A DNA stretch of 22,130 bases from an uncultured Bacteroidales bacterium (GCA_934678915.1 CAKUSF010000022.1:1-22130), one strand, 5' to 3'. Positions 1 through 7,398 are shown, counted from the stretch's first letter. Notes: a model not told the origin generated them from the letters alone. Translations and numbers: made by a program.

Positions 1-56
1 CCAAGATATTTCTTGATATCTTTCCTGAACTGTCTGGTAGTTACTATTGTTTTCAT
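1..56 (-). CDS. Type II toxin, RelE/YafQ-like, 5' part only
   Basis: This reading frame starts with ATG at 56 and runs off the left window edge. The visible residues are MKTIVTTRQFRKDIKKYLG. A basic N-terminus of the form 'T..F.KD.KK' is typical of YafQ/RelE-type ribosome-dependent mRNA interferases. The start codon overlaps the stop of the upstream antitoxin gene in an ATGA (53-56), the usual translational coupling of type II toxin-antitoxin pairs. Only 18 codons are present, so the family call rests on the N-terminus plus the antitoxin context. ParE-like or another RelE-superfamily toxin is an alternative. Confidence 0.6.
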   Translation of the reverse strand, partial: MKTIVTTRQFRKDIKKYL

Positions 57-304
57 TCAAGAGATTTTATGAAAGAATCTAAACTGGACGGATCAACTTC
101 TCTTAGATTCTCATTGGAGCGAGCATCTCTCATTGCGGACAAAGTTTCAGCATTGGGCGTTCTATAAACAACGTCCATCAAGACGCTCTCGACATAGTTG
201 TTCAGGCTTCTGTTTTCTCTTCTTGCCGCTATTTTAAGTTTATCCAGAAGGTCTTCTCTTAATCTGAACGCGGTTTGTTTTCTGCTGATTGCTACTGAAT
301 CCAT
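53..304 (-). CDS. Antitoxin, ribbon-helix-helix type
   Basis: This is a small 83-residue protein. Residues 8-45 (RKQTAFRLREDLLDKLKIAA... followed by RSLNNYVESVL) match the Arc/MetJ ribbon-helix-helix pattern: a short beta strand with alternating residues, then two helices ending in an 'N.YV...L' helix. The rest is acidic and probably wraps the toxin. It lies immediately upstream of a RelE-like toxin start, overlapping by four bases. The start at 304 is preceded by a perfect 15-bp palindrome that covers the probable promoter, which fits autorepression by the antitoxin or the TA complex. The DNA-binding fold is fairly clear; the exact antitoxin family is not. Confidence 0.75.
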   Translation of the reverse strand: MDSVAISRKQTAFRLREDLLDKLKIAARRENRSLNNYVESVLMDVVYRTPNAETLSAMRDARSNENLREVDPSSLDSFIKSLE

Positions 305-307
305 TGT

Positions 308-341
308 AATATTATATTTTTGGTTGCAAAAATATAATATT
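308..341. promoter_or_regulatory. Probable TA operator: 15-bp perfect inverted repeat with 4-nt spacer
   Basis: Bases 308-322 (AATATTATATTTTTG) are the exact reverse complement of 327-341, with spacer GGTT-type bases 323-326. The palindrome lies four bases upstream of the antitoxin start and overlaps the minus-strand TAnnTTTG element at 334-327. Ribbon-helix-helix antitoxins usually repress their own promoter by binding such symmetric sites, so this is read as the autoregulatory operator. Confidence 0.7.
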
Positions 342-358
342 TGTATAACATATCCAAA
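327..358 (-). promoter_or_regulatory. Bacteroidetes-type promoter of the TA pair
   Basis: On the minus strand, 334-327 reads TATTTTTG, a full match to the Bacteroidetes -7 consensus TAnnTTTG. A TTTG at 358-355 sits 20 bases upstream, the expected place for the -33 element. The predicted transcript would start a few bases upstream of the antitoxin ATG. Confidence 0.6.
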
Positions 359-393
359 TATGTTTTCAGTTAAGACAGCTTTTGAATATGCGC

Positions 394-741
394 TTACACC
401 ATTCCGATGTCGGAGAAGAGGCGGTGGTAGGCGGTGTCGTACATCGCAATGCCGGCCTTGGTGCAGAAATCGACAATGTCCTCCAGTTTGAACTTCTTGG
501 CGGCAACGTCCACGAAACGGTTCTTGTCACCAAAGAAAATCAGTCCAAGGATCCGCCACATGTCGTTGATGAAATTCGGGTAGTAGAACTTCATGCTCCA
601 GCGTTTGGATTGCGGTGGAAAACTCCCAAGCATCAGCACTTTTGCATTAACCGGCAGGAACGGCTCGAAAGGGTGCCGCTCGACGGGAGGCAAGTCGGAA
701 TCAGGAAACAGCTCGGTCGCTGAGTAGCCGTGGACCCTAAG
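394..741 (-). pseudogene. Truncated uracil-DNA glycosylase superfamily (family 6 / hypoxanthine-DNA glycosylase-like) remnant
   Basis: The frame is open from 741 to the stop at 394; a TTG at 693 could serve as a start, and no ATG is available. It encodes VERHPFEPFLP, then VLMLGSFPPQ and a W-rich stretch ending in KAGIAMYDTA. These match the N-terminal half of the UDG-superfamily proteins annotated as DNA-deoxyinosine or G/T-U mismatch glycosylases, with GSFPP as active-site motif 1. Family members are usually about 160-190 residues. Here the protein stops just after the YDTA segment, so the C-terminal half with the second active-site motif is absent. The frame upstream of the TTG (HGYSATELFPDSDL) is also protein-like but has no start, and a TAA lies at 744-742. 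The gene is read as a decayed fragment, truncated near the edge of the TA cassette. Confidence 0.6.
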
Positions 742-913
742 GCCTTAATAATGAGCTGAATCAACGAATCATCTCCCGCCACGAAGCGATAGGAGAAGGT
801 TCTTTTTACTGTCTGATTTTTAATCGAATGCCCTCCACGACGACGCTATGCCCTCAAATCGTTGCTATAGTTTTTACACGGATGGTTGAAATATTGGGCT
901 CAATGTCTCTTTA
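694..913 (-). other. Decayed coding-like stretch upstream of the UDG remnant
   Basis: No intact gene is visible. On the minus strand, a frame different from the UDG frame is open from about 845 and reads VKRTFSYRFVAGDDSL followed by IQLIIKALGST. This looks protein-like and seems to run into the UDG frame near 735-727. A third frame just upstream (around 850-800) reads GHSVVVEGIRLK before a stop. This pattern fits one or two frameshifts in an older, longer gene. I do not recognise the protein segment. Confidence 0.3.
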
Positions 914-1555
914 TTAATAATCCATAATGATTGAAATTGCGGATTGCACATCCTTGCTTCTTAGAAGAGAAGACATTGTGTCAGTTTTAATCGCTCGTTC
1001 AAGTTCTTTATTCTTGAGATGCTCACGTTCTGCGTACAGCATATAGAATAGACGTTGATTGTCGGTTTTGCAACGGCTCATGATTGTTTGGTGATTGCTC
1101 CATCCTGTTGAGTATAAAATATTTGGAATTTGTGCCAATCTTATCGGCACAAATTCATCACCTATCAATTGATCTGTTTGTATGGTGACGCTAACGTCAG
1201 ATGTGTTTTGCGCTGGTTTTGACTTCGCGTGTTGTTGGAGTTCTAACTGCCTGACCAACTCTATAAAACTTGATGAGCTGTAAGTCTCATAGAACTGGAC
1301 CATTTTGTATAGTGTCCTGTAACTCCATCCACGCACAGTAGCATCTTGGGTGGAGATGTACTCTGCCAGTTGTCGGACAATGCCATCTCCCCATTCTGTA
1401 TCACGAAGCTTATTACTTATATAGCCTCCTACTTCCCATATCATAGTCAGAGACTCCCTATTGACAGCACCTGCCACTCTTTGTCTATGTGCCTGAATGA
1501 TGCCATAAACTTCTTGAAAGTCAGAGACTGGTAAATATTTAGCTTGTGTAACCAT
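914..1555 (-). CDS. DUF1016 N-terminal domain protein (YhcG-like), lacking the nuclease half
   Basis: This is a 213-residue protein. The region from about residue 14 to 75 (VYGIIQAHRQRVAGAVNRES, then MIWEVGGYISNKL) is the DUF1016_N pattern. It is followed by the winged-helix-like 'WSYRTLYKMVQFYETY' segment and a later 'WSNHQTIMSRCKTDNQRLFYMLYAERE' stretch. YhcG proteins are normally about 340-380 residues, with a C-terminal PD-(D/E)XK nuclease domain. Here the protein ends at residue 213, just after SSLLRSKDVQS, and no 'DFYIDLLFYH'-like core follows, so the catalytic part is missing. It may be a truncated gene or a surviving DNA- or partner-binding domain. The start at 1555 fits family N-termini. 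Confidence 0.75.
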   Translation of the reverse strand: MVTQAKYLPVSDFQEVYGIIQAHRQRVAGAVNRESLTMIWEVGGYISNKLRDTEWGDGIVRQLAEYISTQDATVRGWSYRTLYKMVQFYETYSSSSFIELVRQLELQQHAKSKPAQNTSDVSVTIQTDQLIGDEFVPIRLAQIPNILYSTGWSNHQTIMSRCKTDNQRLFYMLYAEREHLKNKELERAIKTDTMSSLLRSKDVQSAISIIMDY

Positions 1556-1880
1556 AAGTTTATCATTTTACTACAAAGGAACATTATTATTGTGTTCTCA
1601 ATTGTCGTTGCATATCATTTCCGGCAACGAATATGCCCGAAAAAGCCACCGATTACCCTTTATATAATATAGTAACGGTCAACTGAACTCACCAATCATC
1701 GAAGTGGCCATGGTTTGATATTATTATGATATGATGTTGTCCTAAGCTGAAGAACTATTGAAAAGCTTTATTTAGCTTTGATTAAAAAGTATTATTAATT
1801 CATCCTTGTGTTATTCATTAATATTCAATCATTTAGTAAAATATTTAATCGTACTGGTTAGAAAATATTATATTTAATCG
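1556..1880. other. AT-rich intergenic region between the DUF1016 gene and the PUL
   Basis: No credible reading frame is present on either strand. The left half (1556-1740) is unremarkable. The right half is very AT-rich and contains one copy (1778-1795) of an 18-bp direct repeat whose second copy lies in the promoter. It also has two TATTCA half-sites 10 bp apart (1812, 1822) and two copies of the motif TATTTAATCG (1842-1851 and 1871-1880). Confidence 0.6.
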
Positions 1881-1906
1881 CTTGTTTGTTGATTAAAAAG
1901 TATTAT
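1778..1906. repeat. 18-bp perfect direct repeat TTGATTAAAAAGTATTAT (1778-1795 and 1889-1906) with inverted GATTAAA half-sites
   Basis: The two copies are identical and start 111 bp apart. The second lies inside the promoter, between the -33 and -7 elements. Facing half-sites TTTAATC occur at 1844-1850 and 1873-1879, and 1873-1879 forms a 7-bp inverted repeat with GATTAAA at 1891-1897. The position over the core promoter suggests binding sites for a regulator, possibly with looping. The role is inferred. Confidence 0.55.
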
Positions 1907-1911
1907 ATTTG
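1881..1911 (+). promoter_or_regulatory. Probable promoter of the GlcNAc-utilisation operon
   Basis: Bases 1904-1911 read TATATTTG, a perfect TAnnTTTG -7 element. Nineteen bases upstream, CTTG at 1881-1884 approximates the -33 TTTG. An alternative TTTG at 1885-1888 leaves a shorter spacing of 15. Transcription would start near 1918, giving a short leader before the ATG at 1936. This is the only strong promoter candidate seen ahead of the thirteen co-directional genes. Confidence 0.6.
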
Positions 1912-1935
1912 ACCCAACACTAAAAATAAAGCCAG

Positions 1936-4452
1936 ATGAAGTCTTTAAGATTATCTATTGTTACAGCCCTGTCGTTAATGGCTGTGTCATTCCAGGCAAA
2001 TGCCGGGAAGTGGATTCGGATTAACCAGGTAGGCTATCTTCCGGATGCCTCCAAGGTTGCGGTTTATGTCAGCAATGACAAAGAGCCGCATGTGATAGAG
2101 TCTTTTTCTGTAGTTGATGCTGCCACGGGAAAGACGGTGTACGTCTCAAAGTCAGAGGATGTGAGGAACACAGGCGCACTTGGTGAGTTGAAAACAACCG
2201 TAAGACTTGATTTTTCGAAGGTTACAGCTGAAGGAGACTATATCATTCTGGCTGGTGGGGCGAAATCCTCAAAGATCAGAATCAGTACAGGTGCTTACGA
2301 TGGTGCTGCAGACTTTGTCCTTAATTACATGCGCCAGCAGCGCTGCGGTTGGAATCCTTTCATGAAAGATAGTTGCCATGTAAAAGATGGGTATATTCGC
2401 TACCATCCTACAAAGGAAGGACAATGGATAGACGTGCGTGGAGGTTGGCATGATGCTTCGGACTGTCTTCAGTACACGACAACCTCGGCCAATGCCATCT
2501 ATCAGATGATGTTTGCCTATCAAAGCAACCCTGAAGCTTTTGGGGATGAGTACCTTGCAGATGGGACTCCAGGTAAGAATGGCATTCCAGACATCATTGA
2601 TGAGATTTACTGGGGCTTGGACTGGCTTGACAGGATGAATCCTGAACCGGGTGAGTTCTACAACCAGATTGCTGATGACCGTGACCATGTGGGAATGCGT
2701 GAACCGGCAAAAGACATCGCTGACTATGGCTGGGGAAAGAATAATGGCCGTCCGGTCTATTTTGTAACCGGTGAGCCTCAGCAGAGGTATAAGTTTACCA
2801 ATGCCACCACTGGAACTTCAAGCACGGTAGGTAAATTCGCTTCGGACTTTGCTCTTGGTGCAAAGATCCTTGCTCCATTTTATCCAGAGTTCGCTGCCAA
2901 GATAGGTGCAAAGGCTGCCGGGGCCTACCAGCTTGGAATTGACAAGCCGGGAGTGTGCCAGACTGCTTCAGTCGTCTCACCTTATATTTATGAGGAAGAT
3001 AACTGGGTTGATGACATGGAGCTCGCTGCGATGGAAATGTTCCATAGCACTGGAGATGCAAAGTATCTTTCCCAAGCTATTGAATATGCCAGAAGAGAGC
3101 CTGTGACCCCTTGGATGGGAGCCGACAGCGCAAGGCACTACCAGTGGTATCCGTTCATGAACATGGGACACTATCATCTTGCCAAAGATGGCAATGCCAG
3201 AGTCTCTGCAGAGTTCGTCAGAAATTTAAGGTCTGGAATCCAGAGAACATTCGAAAAGGCTGACGGGACTCCTTTCCTCTATGGAATCCCATCAATTTGG
3301 TGCTCCAACAATCTCACAACTGCCATGCTGACTCAGTGCATTCTCTACCGTCAGCTAACAGGAGATGAGACTTACAAGGAAATGGAAGGCGCGCTCCGGG
3401 ACTGGTTGCTTGGCTGCAACCCATGGGGTGTCTGCATGATCGTGGAAATGCCTGGTGCAGAGGTCTATCCAACCCAGCCACATTCCTTCATCGTGAATCT
3501 GCATTTTGGCAACACCACGGGGGGACTTGTTGACGGCCCTGTTTACAGCACCATATTCTCAAGTCTGAAAGGCGTGAATATGGAGGGAGGAATCAATTAT
3601 CTAGATGTCCAGCCGGGAACAATGGTTTACCATGACAGCACCCGCGACTATTCTACGAATGAGCCTACTATGGATGGAACGGCATCTCTTACCTTCCCGT
3701 TCTCTGCTTACGAGATGGAGGGGGCGGCTCTCAAAGGGATGAAGAAAGACAAAAATGGAGTTGTGGATAGGGCTAACGCTAACGAAAAGAAGGTCTATCT
3801 TGTCTTCACAGCGCATTACAGCTCCGATGATAAAGGACATTTCGAGAATTTTGATGGAGTCGTTCCCGTCCTAAACACCCTCAAAGCCAAAGGAGTGAAA
3901 GGTTCATTCTTCCCAACCGGTGAGTGCTTTAGGCAGTCAAAGTACAAGGCTCCGATCAAAAGAATCATCAGAGAAGGACACTATCTGTCAGCCCATTCCG
4001 ACAAGCATCTTTTGCTCTGCAAGGGACGTACAAATCTGGTGACAGCTGATTCTCTTGTCCGTGATATTCATAACATGGAAGCCGAGCTTGAGCGTTTCGG
4101 ACTTAAGAAAGAGCAGTTTAGCTGGATGATTCCACCTTACGAGACATGTAACGAGTTTTCAGCGTATATTCTTAAAGGGCTTGGCTACAAGCTAGTTAAT
4201 CCGACTTCTGGACTAGTTACAGGGCTCGATTGGGCTGCAAAGGGTGAGGCTGGCTATCGTAGTGCCGAGACTTTGGTTCAGAACATTTGGGATTTTGACG
4301 ACAAATTCGGTCTCAACGGAGCTGTCATTCTCGTCCATGCAATGAACTACCCAGGCAGGACGAAAGAGGATCGTGTCTATTCTCATCTGGATGAAATCAT
4401 TGACGGGCTTCGTGCGCGTGGATATTCCTTCGGTACATTTAAGGAACTCTAA
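1936..4452 (+). CDS. GH9 glycosidase fused to a polysaccharide-deacetylase (NodB-like) domain
   Basis: This is an 838-residue secreted protein with a signal peptide (1-23, ending ANA). An Ig-like N-terminal domain (about 25-118; WIRINQVGYLP is typical of GH9 enzymes) precedes a GH9 barrel (about 120-600). GH9 landmarks are GGWHDASD (D173 and D176, catalytic base region), NPWG...PTQPHS (H516), and DYSTNEPTMDG (E576, catalytic acid). Residues 618-838 form a NodB-type deacetylase domain with AHSDKH (H687, H691), PPYE (733-736) and VHAM (H801). The usual TFDDG motif 1 is replaced by FTAHYSSDD. GH9 enzymes include cellulases and exo-beta-glucosaminidases. Next to NagA, GH18 and GH3, a role in deacetylating chitooligosaccharides and cleaving the glucosamine product is the best inference. 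It is probably periplasmic, since no lipobox is seen. It is the first gene after the promoter. Confidence 0.85.
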   Translation: MKSLRLSIVTALSLMAVSFQANAGKWIRINQVGYLPDASKVAVYVSNDKEPHVIESFSVVDAATGKTVYVSKSEDVRNTGALGELKTTVRLDFSKVTAEGDYIILAGGAKSSKIRISTGAYDGAADFVLNYMRQQRCGWNPFMKDSCHVKDGYIRYHPTKEGQWIDVRGGWHDASDCLQYTTTSANAIYQMMFAYQSNPEAFGDEYLADGTPGKNGIPDIIDEIYWGLDWLDRMNPEPGEFYNQIADDRDHVGMREPAKDIADYGWGKNNGRPVYFVTGEPQQRYKFTNATTGTSSTVGKFASDFALGAKILAPFYPEFAAKIGAKAAGAYQLGIDKPGVCQTASVVSPYIYEEDNWVDDMELAAMEMFHSTGDAKYLSQAIEYARREPVTPWMGADSARHYQWYPFMNMGHYHLAKDGNARVSAEFVRNLRSGIQRTFEKADGTPFLYGIPSIWCSNNLTTAMLTQCILYRQLTGDETYKEMEGALRDWLLGCNPWGVCMIVEMPGAEVYPTQPHSFIVNLHFGNTTGGLVDGPVYSTIFSSLKGVNMEGGINYLDVQPGTMVYHDSTRDYSTNEPTMDGTASLTFPFSAYEMEGAALKGMKKDKNGVVDRANANEKKVYLVFTAHYSSDDKGHFENFDGVVPVLNTLKAKGVKGSFFPTGECFRQSKYKAPIKRIIREGHYLSAHSDKHLLLCKGRTNLVTADSLVRDIHNMEAELERFGLKKEQFSWMIPPYETCNEFSAYILKGLGYKLVNPTSGLVTGLDWAAKGEAGYRSAETLVQNIWDFDDKFGLNGAVILVHAMNYPGRTKEDRVYSHLDEIIDGLRARGYSFGTFKEL

Positions 4453-4467
4453 CATTGGAGTAGAATT

Positions 4468-5415
4468 ATGGCGATAATAGCTATAGATTTAGGGGGCACC
4501 AAGGCTCTGGGAGCGGTTTTCGAAGCTTCTGGGAAGATGTACGCCAGGCAAGTAAAACTCCTTGATGGGGCGAAAGGTGATGCTGTGGGAGACATTGTGA
4601 CCGACCTCATCAAAGCCTTGCACGGCTCGTATCATGGTGAAAGGATAGATGCTGTGGGAATATGTGTGCCCGGAATTGTCTTTTCCAAGCAGGAAGTTGT
4701 TTGGGCTCCGAATATTCCCGGTTGGGAAAAATATCCCCTCAAAAAGCGGATTACTGATGTGGTCGGTCCTGACGTGAAAGTGGAAATCGAGAGTGACAGG
4801 ACCTGCTACATACTTGGCGAGGTTTGGCAAGGTGCCGCCAAAGGGTGCGACAATGCCATCTACATTGCGGTCGGAACTGGCATCGGGGTCGGTATCCTGG
4901 TTGACGGAAGGGTGCTGCACGGAGCGGAAGACATCATCGGTGCAGCTGGTTGGATGGCACTTCATTACCCGTATCAACAGGAATATATTCCTACAGGGTG
5001 CTTTGAATATTATGCCTCAGGCAACGGCATTGCCACTCAGATGCAACGCTCTCTACGTTGCAACCGCAACTATTCAGGAGTGATGAGTGGCAAGCCAATA
5101 GAGGAGATTACCTCCCATGATGTTTTTGATGCTTATCACAAAGGGGACCGTCTTGCTGCGAAGGTTTTGGACAAGGCTGTTGAGATGTGGGGGATGGCCG
5201 CTGCAAACATGGTCAGCCTGCTGAATCCGGAAAAAGTGATATTCGGGGGAGGCGTTTTCGGCCCCGCAGAGGAGTTTATCGGAAGGATTTATGACGAGGC
5301 TTGTAAATGGGGACAGCCGATCGCGATGAAGAACGTGGAGTTCCGCGTCTCCGAGGTTCAGGGAGAAGCTGCCTTATACGGATCAGCGTATTTGGCATTC
5401 AGAACTTTAGGTTGA
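4468..5415 (+). CDS. ROK-family sugar kinase, atypical
   Basis: This is a 315-residue cytoplasmic protein. It has the phosphate-binding motif DLGGTK (7-12), the ATPase-fold segment IYIAVGTGIGVGILVDG (131-147), catalytic Asp in IESDRTCYILGE (D110), and the adenosine-motif region VIFGGGVF. ROK kinases normally carry ExGH and a CxCGxxGCxE zinc cluster. Here the equivalent region reads GAAGWMALHYPYQQEYIPTGCFE, so the E/H pair and all but one cysteine are absent. In this operon it most likely phosphorylates GlcNAc, glucosamine or a chitobiose-type sugar, feeding NagA. The start is set by GGAG at 4457-4460, seven bases upstream. It follows the GH9 gene by 15 bp and precedes the transporter by 1 bp. 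Confidence 0.85.
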   Translation: MAIIAIDLGGTKALGAVFEASGKMYARQVKLLDGAKGDAVGDIVTDLIKALHGSYHGERIDAVGICVPGIVFSKQEVVWAPNIPGWEKYPLKKRITDVVGPDVKVEIESDRTCYILGEVWQGAAKGCDNAIYIAVGTGIGVGILVDGRVLHGAEDIIGAAGWMALHYPYQQEYIPTGCFEYYASGNGIATQMQRSLRCNRNYSGVMSGKPIEEITSHDVFDAYHKGDRLAAKVLDKAVEMWGMAAANMVSLLNPEKVIFGGGVFGPAEEFIGRIYDEACKWGQPIAMKNVEFRVSEVQGEAALYGSAYLAFRTLG

Positions 5416-5416
5416 C

Positions 5417-6583
5417 ATGAAAAAGGTTGTTGATATGAGTAAATATTCCACCACATCAGTTTTTGTTTCAGCTTGTGCTGGGATGGCATTCTTCGGAATC
5501 GCGATGCTTTCTTTGGCTCCGATTCTCGGAAAACTTAACAGCCTTGTTGTAGGTGCTAACAGTCTTCCATCAACGATGTCCTTGGGAATACTCTTGGGAA
5601 CTATCTTGTTCGGCCCTGTGGTTGACCGTTTTGGCTACAAATGGCTGTTGGTTGCCAGTTCTGTACTTGCCCTTGCGGGACTTCAAGGATTGGCGAATTT
5701 CAGAGAGATTGAGATGCTTCATGCTTCCATTTTTTGCCTTGGTCTAGGTGGAGGCATTCTAAACGGTGAGACAAATGCACTTGTGTCAGACATTTATGAC
5801 GATGACAAGAGGGGCGGTCGCCTTGGCCTTCTCGGAGCATTTTATTGCGTGGGAGCCTTGCTGTGGACTCTGCTGAATTATTTCATAGTTGACTACACCA
5901 TGCCTTTGAACGCTGTGTCGGCTGTGATGGCGGTTTTCATACTCTTCTTCATGATAATCCGCTTCCCTTCCGCCAAACCAACAGAGAACTTGTCGGTAAA
6001 GAAGTCTCTTGGCCTTCTAAAGTATCCAGCCTTGTTGCTCTTTGCCATAGTCCTTTTCTTTGAAAGCGGTTTTGAGGGTGCGCAAGGTAACTTTACGGTC
6101 TCCTATCTGTGTGACAAAGGGGAGATGAGTATGTCCTCCGCAACTCTTGCAATGACATGGTTCACTATCGGGATGCTTGTAGGAAGACTTCCTCTTGGTG
6201 CAATCCTTGGAAAATTGGGTGCGCTCGGTACTCTATATTCCTATCTTTCTGCCGCCCTCGCTGGAGTGCTGTTGCTGCTTTTTGGAACTGGAAGTGTGGT
6301 CTCAGCCTATCTCTCAATGATTCTAATTGGCTTCGGAGTCGGTGCAACCTATCCAGTCATACTCAACTACATAGGTGGAGCTTTCAGAGAATTGTCTGGT
6401 ACTGCCATTTCGATAGCTCTTTTCATAGCCCTGTTGGGACAGTATGCTTTCAACAAAATGACCGGAGCTGCTTTTGATGCCGGGCACCAGATTTATTTGC
6501 CGATCCTTCTTGCCGCAGCAGTTGCCAGCATGATGGTACTCGTACCTATAGCTGTCAAAGTCTCATCGCGGATGAAGAAATGA
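5417..6583 (+). CDS. Major facilitator superfamily sugar transporter
   Basis: This 388-residue protein is hydrophobic throughout, with about twelve predicted membrane helices. The segment after TM2, FGPVVDRFGYKWLL, is the MFS loop 2-3 signature (G...DR.G.K/R), and a related motif, GRLPLGAILGKLG, occurs in the second half. It starts one base after the ROK stop; Met7 (5435) is a possible alternative start. Its place between a sugar kinase and a sugar-phosphate protein suggests inner-membrane import of the monosaccharide or disaccharide made in the periplasm, probably GlcNAc or GlcN. It does not show an obvious FucP/NagP signature, so the substrate is inferred from context only. Confidence 0.8.
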   Translation: MKKVVDMSKYSTTSVFVSACAGMAFFGIAMLSLAPILGKLNSLVVGANSLPSTMSLGILLGTILFGPVVDRFGYKWLLVASSVLALAGLQGLANFREIEMLHASIFCLGLGGGILNGETNALVSDIYDDDKRGGRLGLLGAFYCVGALLWTLLNYFIVDYTMPLNAVSAVMAVFILFFMIIRFPSAKPTENLSVKKSLGLLKYPALLLFAIVLFFESGFEGAQGNFTVSYLCDKGEMSMSSATLAMTWFTIGMLVGRLPLGAILGKLGALGTLYSYLSAALAGVLLLLFGTGSVVSAYLSMILIGFGVGATYPVILNYIGGAFRELSGTAISIALFIALLGQYAFNKMTGAAFDAGHQIYLPILLAAAVASMMVLVPIAVKVSSRMKK

Positions 6584-6636
6584 CATTTTATGAATATTCA
6601 AATTACTTAATAGTTTAACTTTAAAATCAACAAGCA

Positions 6637-7398
6637 ATGTTAGCAAACGAATGGAAACAGAACGCTTTCGATGTAATGAATGAAATCGAAGCAACTCAGA
6701 TGGAACAAATCAAGAAAGTAGCCGAGGTCATGGCTGACTGCATCCAGTCAGGTCATCTCGTACACACTTTCGGCTGCGGTCACGCAAACCTTCCAATTGA
6801 GGAGATGTATCCAAGAATCGGTGGTATCGTAGGATTCCATCCTCTCTGTGAGCTCCCTCTCACATTCTTTACACACATCGTAGGTGAGATGGGTATCAAT
6901 CAGTTCCTGTGGCTTGAGAGAGAAGAAGGCTATGGCCAGGCGATCATGCAGAGCTGGAATTTTGACAAGAATGATCTTCTTTGGATTTTCTCCCACACTG
7001 GTGTTAACGCAGTGAACATTGATGTCGCCAATGAGGCCCACAAGCGTGGAATGAAGGTCATTGTCTGCGGATCTGCCAGCAGAACAGGTGACAAAAAGCC
7101 TCGTCACTCAGGTGGCAAGAACCTTTTCCAGATCGCTGATTATGTAGTGGACACATGCTGCCCTCTTCAGGATGCGTCTGTGACTTTGAAAAACCATTTC
7201 GACAAGATTGGTCCTCTTTCCACAATGGCTTCTGTTACTTGCGTTTGGATGATCATCACGACAGTCTGCGAGATTCTTGCCGACCGTGGAGTGAAACTTC
7301 ACATCAATCCATCTCACAACATCCCAGGTGACACAACCGCTAGAGAGCGCCTTGCCGAGTGCATCGCTGCCTATAAAGAAAGCGTTAAGGGCTGCTAG
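6637..7398 (+). CDS. SIS-domain sugar-phosphate protein (UPF0309-like)
   Basis: This is a 253-residue protein. Residues about 35-60 (LVHTFGCGHANLPIEEMYPRIGG) form the first part of a sugar isomerase (SIS) fold. It is followed by LLWIFSHTGVNAVNIDVANEAHKRGMKVIVC, where the S-H-T-G-x-N loop stands in the phosphate-binding position. The C-terminus contains INPSHNIPGD. The overall layout matches UPF0309, a family of SIS proteins often found near amino-sugar or peptidoglycan-sugar genes. A phosphosugar isomerase, deaminase or etherase role is plausible. No NagB is present in the window, so conversion of GlcN-6-P or a related ester is a reasonable inference. It starts 53 bp after the transporter stop, with an AT-rich spacer. 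Confidence 0.75.
   Translation: MLANEWKQNAFDVMNEIEATQMEQIKKVAEVMADCIQSGHLVHTFGCGHANLPIEEMYPRIGGIVGFHPLCELPLTFFTHIVGEMGINQFLWLEREEGYGQAIMQSWNFDKNDLLWIFSHTGVNAVNIDVANEAHKRGMKVIVCGSASRTGDKKPRHSGGKNLFQIADYVVDTCCPLQDASVTLKNHFDKIGPLSTMASVTCVWMIITTVCEILADRGVKLHINPSHNIPGDTTARERLAECIAAYKESVKGC

Noticed and set aside
382..723. Plus-strand 113-codon reading frame
   Set aside because: It is antisense to the UDG-superfamily remnant, whose protein motifs are recognisable; the plus-strand translation resembles nothing known.
1936..4452. Ordinary GH9 cellulase
   Set aside because: No carbohydrate-binding module for cellulose is seen, a deacetylase domain is fused, and all neighbours point to amino sugars. 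Cellulase activity is not formally excluded.
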